From NCBI GenBank assembly GCA_037951165.1, contig JBBDHG010000105.1:172001-236000 (forward strand): a DNA stretch of 64,000 bases, in the 5' to 3' direction. The notes beneath the pieces were generated by a model. That model had not been told where the DNA came from and did no database searches. It saw only the letters and a list, made by a program, of their open reading frames with translations. The translations under genes were made by a program, and so were the position numbers. Below are positions 61,601 to 64,000 of the stretch, piece after piece. This DNA is from Lophius americanus. Lineage: Eukaryota > Chordata > Actinopteri > Lophiiformes > Lophiidae. Each line of letters opens with the position of its first letter. Position 1 is the first letter of the stretch.

Positions 61601-64000
61601 TGAACCCTTTTTGGATGGTTTTGAACCCTATGTCGGTGCGTTTGAACTCTATGTGGCCGGGTTTGATCCCTATGTGGCTGGGCTTGACCCTGATGTTGCT
61701 GGGTTTGACCCCTTTGTGGCTGTGTTTCGACCCCTTTTTGGATGGGTTTGAAACCTATGTGGCTGAGTATTATACTTTGTGGCTGGGTTTGACCCCATTG
61801 TGGCTGGGCTTGACCCTGATGTGGCTGGGTTTGACCCCTTTGTGGCTGGGTTTGAACCCTTTTTGGATGGGTTTGAACCCTATGTGGCTGAGTATAATCC
61901 TTTGTGGCTGGGTTTGAACCCTTTTTGGATGGTTTTGAACCCTATGTCGGTGCGTTTGAACTCTATGTGGCCGGGTTTGATCCCTATGTGGCTGGGCTTG
62001 ACCCTGATGTTGCTGGGTTTGACCCCTTTGTGGCTGTGTTTCGACCCCTTTTTGGATGGGTTTGAAACCTATGTGGCTGAGTATTATACTTTGTGGCTGG
62101 GTTTGACCCCTTTGTGGCTGGGTTTCGACCCCTTTCTGGATGGGTTTGAACCTTATGTGGCTGAGTATAATCCTCAATGGCTGGGTTTGACCCTGATGTG
62201 GCTGGGTTTGACCCCTTTTTGGCTGGGTTTGACCCTGATGTGGCTGGGTTTGACCCCTTTTTGGCTGGGTTTGACCCCTTTTTTGGATGGGTTTGAACCC
62301 TATGTGGCTGAGTATAATCCATCGTGGCTGGGTTTGACCCCTTTGTGGCTGGGTTTCGACCCCTTTCTGGATGGGTTTGAACCTTATGTGGCTGAGTATT
62401 ATACTTGGTGGCCGGGTTTGACCCCATTGTGGCGGGGGTTGACCCTGATGTGGCTGGGTTTGACCCCTTTGTGGCTGGGTTTGACCCCTTTTTGGATGGG
62501 TTTGAACCCTATGTGGCTGAGTTTAATCCTTTGTGGCTGGGTTTGACCCCATTGTGGCTGGGATTGACACTTATGCGGCTGGGTTTGACTCCAATATGTC
62601 TGGGTTTGACCCTTATGTGGCTGGGTTTGACCACTTTGTGGCTGGGTTTGACCCCATTGTGGGTGGGATTGACACTTATGCGGCTGGGTTTGACTCCAAT
62701 ATGTCTGGGTTTGACCCTTATTTGGCTGGGTTTGACCCGTTTGTGGCTGGGTTTGAACCCTTTTTGGATGGGTTTGAACCCTATGTGGCTGAGTTTAATC
62801 CTTTGTGGCTGGGTTTGACCCCATTGTGGCTGGGGTTGACCCTGATGTGGCTGGGTTTGACCCCTTTGTGGCTGGGTTTGAACCCTTTTTGGATGGGTTT
62901 GAACCCTATGTGGCTGAGTATAATCCTTTGTAGCTGGGTTTGAACCCTTTTTGGATGGTTTTGAACCCTATGTCGGTGCGTTTGAACTCTATGTGGCCGG
63001 GTTTGATCCCTATGTGGCTGGGCTTGACCCTGATGTTGCTGGGTTTGACCCCTTTGTGGCTGTGTTTCGACCCCTTTTTGGATGGGTTTGAAACCTATGT
63101 GGCTGAGTATTATACTTTGTGGCTGGGTTTGACCCCATTGTGGCTGGGCTTGACCCTGATGTGGCTGGGTTTGACCCCTTTGTGGCTGGGTTTGAACCTT
63201 ATGTGGCTGAGTATTATACTTGGTGGCTGGGTTTGACCCCATTGTGGCGGGGGTTGACCCTGATGTGGCTGGGTTTGACCCTTTTGTGGCTGGGTTTGGC
63301 CCCTTTTCGGATGGGTTTGAACCCTATGTGGCTGAGTTTAATCCTGTGTGGCTGGGTTTGACCCCATTGTGGCTGGGATTGACACTTATGCGGCTGGGTT
63401 TGACCCCAATATGTCTGGGTTTGACCCTTATGTCGGTGGGTTTGAACTCTATGTGGCTGGGTTTGACCCCATTGTGGCTGGGATTGACACTTATGCGGCT
63501 GGGTTTGACTCCAATATGTCTGGGTTTGACCCTTATGTGGCTGGGATTGACTCCAATACGTCTGGGTATGACCCTTATTTGGCTGGGTTTGAACCCTATG
63601 TGGCTGGGTTTGAACTCTTTGTGGCTGGGATTGACCACTTTGTGGCTGGGTTTGAACCCTTTTTGGATGGTTTTGAACCCTATGTGGCTGAGTATAATCC
63701 TTTGTGGCTGGGTTTGACCCCATTGTGGCTGGGGTTGACCCCTTTGTGGCTGGGTTTGAACCCTTTTTGGATGGTTTTGAACCCTATGTGGCTGAGTATA
63801 ATCCTTTGTGGCTGGGTTTGACCCCATTGTGGCTGGGGTTGACCCTGATATGGCTGGGTTTGACCCCTTTGTGGCTGGGTTTTACCCCTTTTTGGATGGG
63901 TTTGAACCCTATGTGGCTGAGTATAATCCTCAATGGCTGGGTTTGACCCTGATGTGGCTGGGTTTGACCCCTTTTTGGCTGGGTTTGACCCCTTTTTTGG
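58648..64000. repeat. Duplication, 3,449-bp offset (58648-60551 and 62097-64000)
   Basis: About 1,904 bp is repeated with no difference in the lines I compared. The repeat includes singular marks: GACCCGTTTG (59285/62734), TTTGTAGCTGGG (59478/62927), CCCCTTTTCGG (59852/63301) and CCAATACGTCTG (60104/63553). The second copy reaches the window edge, so its true end is unknown. It is either the youngest duplication here or an assembly duplicate. Confidence 0.88.
61465..62100. repeat. 314-bp tandem pair in block B2
   Basis: The segment from about 61465 recurs from about 61779 (offset 314), including TTGATCCCTATG, CTGATGTTGCTGG, TTTCGACCCC and GGTTTGAAACC marks. It has the same nominal length as the block A 314-bp unit but a different monomer order, so I regard the length match as coincidental. 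Confidence 0.7.

Larger units (their letters stand above)
1..64000. repeat. Giant 21-bp tandem repeat array (satellite/megasatellite), whole window
   Basis: Every stretch I read resolves into monomers of about 21 bp: TTTGACCCC (1-9), TTTGT (10-14), GGCTGGG (15-21) on the + strand. The best conserved parts are TTTGA-C/A-CC and TGGCTGGG; the middle (CTTTG, CTATG, CATTG, CTGATG, CTTTTTGGATG) varies most. All monomers point the same way. Length variants of 20 bp and 22 bp are common. No unrelated sequence longer than one or two diverged monomers interrupts the array, and it runs off both window edges. The consensus monomer has 8 T, 7 G, 5 C and 1 A. This is a eukaryote-type satellite by inference from size and lack of genes; I do not recognise the family. 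Confidence 0.97.
45200..64000. repeat. Block B2: family with TATTATACTTGG, TTGATCCCTATG and GGAATTTTCAC markers
   Basis: This shares the block B1 monomers but adds TATTATACTTGG or TATTATACTTTG 20-mers, GTGGCGGGGGTTGACC, TTGATCCCTATGTGG, CTGATGTTGCTGG and GGAATTTTCAC. It contains the most similar duplicate copies in the window (1,379-bp, 1,800-bp and 3,449-bp offsets), which suggests the most recent amplification. The border with B1 is gradual and placed by marker frequency. Confidence 0.7.

Noticed and set aside
1..64000. CRISPR array
   Set aside because: Repeats are contiguous with no unique spacers of regular length, monomers are degenerate, and no cas-like gene is present.
1..64000. Telomeric DNA, because GGGTTT recurs
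   Set aside because: The GGGTTT is always followed by GACC or GAACC within a 21-bp unit; there is no run of TTTAGGG, TTAGGG, TTGGGG or similar short repeats.
1..64000. G-quadruplex-forming array
   Set aside because: Each monomer has only one GGG or GGGG run, separated by about 17-18 bases from the next, too far for canonical short-loop quadruplexes. A long-loop form cannot be excluded but is not supported.
1..64000. CENP-B box or known centromeric satellite
   Set aside because: I saw no TTCG...CGGG-type box and the monomer does not resemble alpha or other satellites I can recall. Centromere identity cannot be judged from sequence alone.
1..64000. tRNA, rRNA or other structured RNA genes
   Set aside because: No segment departs from the monomer pattern long enough to hold such a gene. 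The only pairing seen is the short GGGT/ACCC stem of the monomer itself.

Overview
The whole 64 kb window is one uninterrupted head-to-tail tandem array of a degenerate 21-bp monomer. I see no gene, RNA gene, transposon, CRISPR array or single-copy spacer in it. Both edges cut through monomers, so the array continues beyond the window on both sides. On the + strand the monomer reads TTTGACCCC (positions 1-9), TTTGT (10-14), GGCTGGG (15-21). All copies have the same orientation; I found no inverted segment. This points to a eukaryotic satellite or megasatellite (inference). The sequence does not let me name the species, or say whether the locus is centromeric, subtelomeric or interstitial.

Layout. 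Block A (1 to about 30.3 kb) is marked by a GGACGTA monomer end, CATAATCC 20-mers and a TGTCGGTGGG variant. A transition zone of singular variants (about 30.5-32.4 kb) follows. Block B1 (about 30.9-45.2 kb) brings in monomers with CTTATGCGG, CTCCAATATG, GACGAGTATATGG and the 22-bp TTTCGACCCC form. Block B2 (about 45.2-64 kb) adds TATTATACTTGG, TTGATCCCTATG and GGAATTTTCAC variants. Monomers are organised into higher-order repeats of 105, 125, 314, 438 and about 690 bp. These are copied again in segmental tandem duplications with offsets of about 0.7, 1.2, 1.38, 1.5, 1.6, 1.8, 2.3-2.6, 2.9-3.3 and 3.4 kb. The youngest-looking copies are in the right half: 1,379-bp units near 47-50 kb and a 1.9-kb pair ending at the window edge.

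Coding potential is an artefact. Because 21 is a multiple of 3 and the monomer has a stop in only one of six frames, long heptapeptide ORFs appear in five frames (FDPFVAG, LTPLWLG, GSNPATK, KGVKPSH, QRGQTQP). Frequent 20-bp and 22-bp monomers and scattered point-mutation stops break every frame, so I annotate no CDS. Possible non-coding properties are discussed as inference: one short inverted repeat per monomer, a length of exactly two helical turns (seven monomers make 147 bp), strong T-over-A strand asymmetry, and recurrent TAATCC and GGGTCA motifs.
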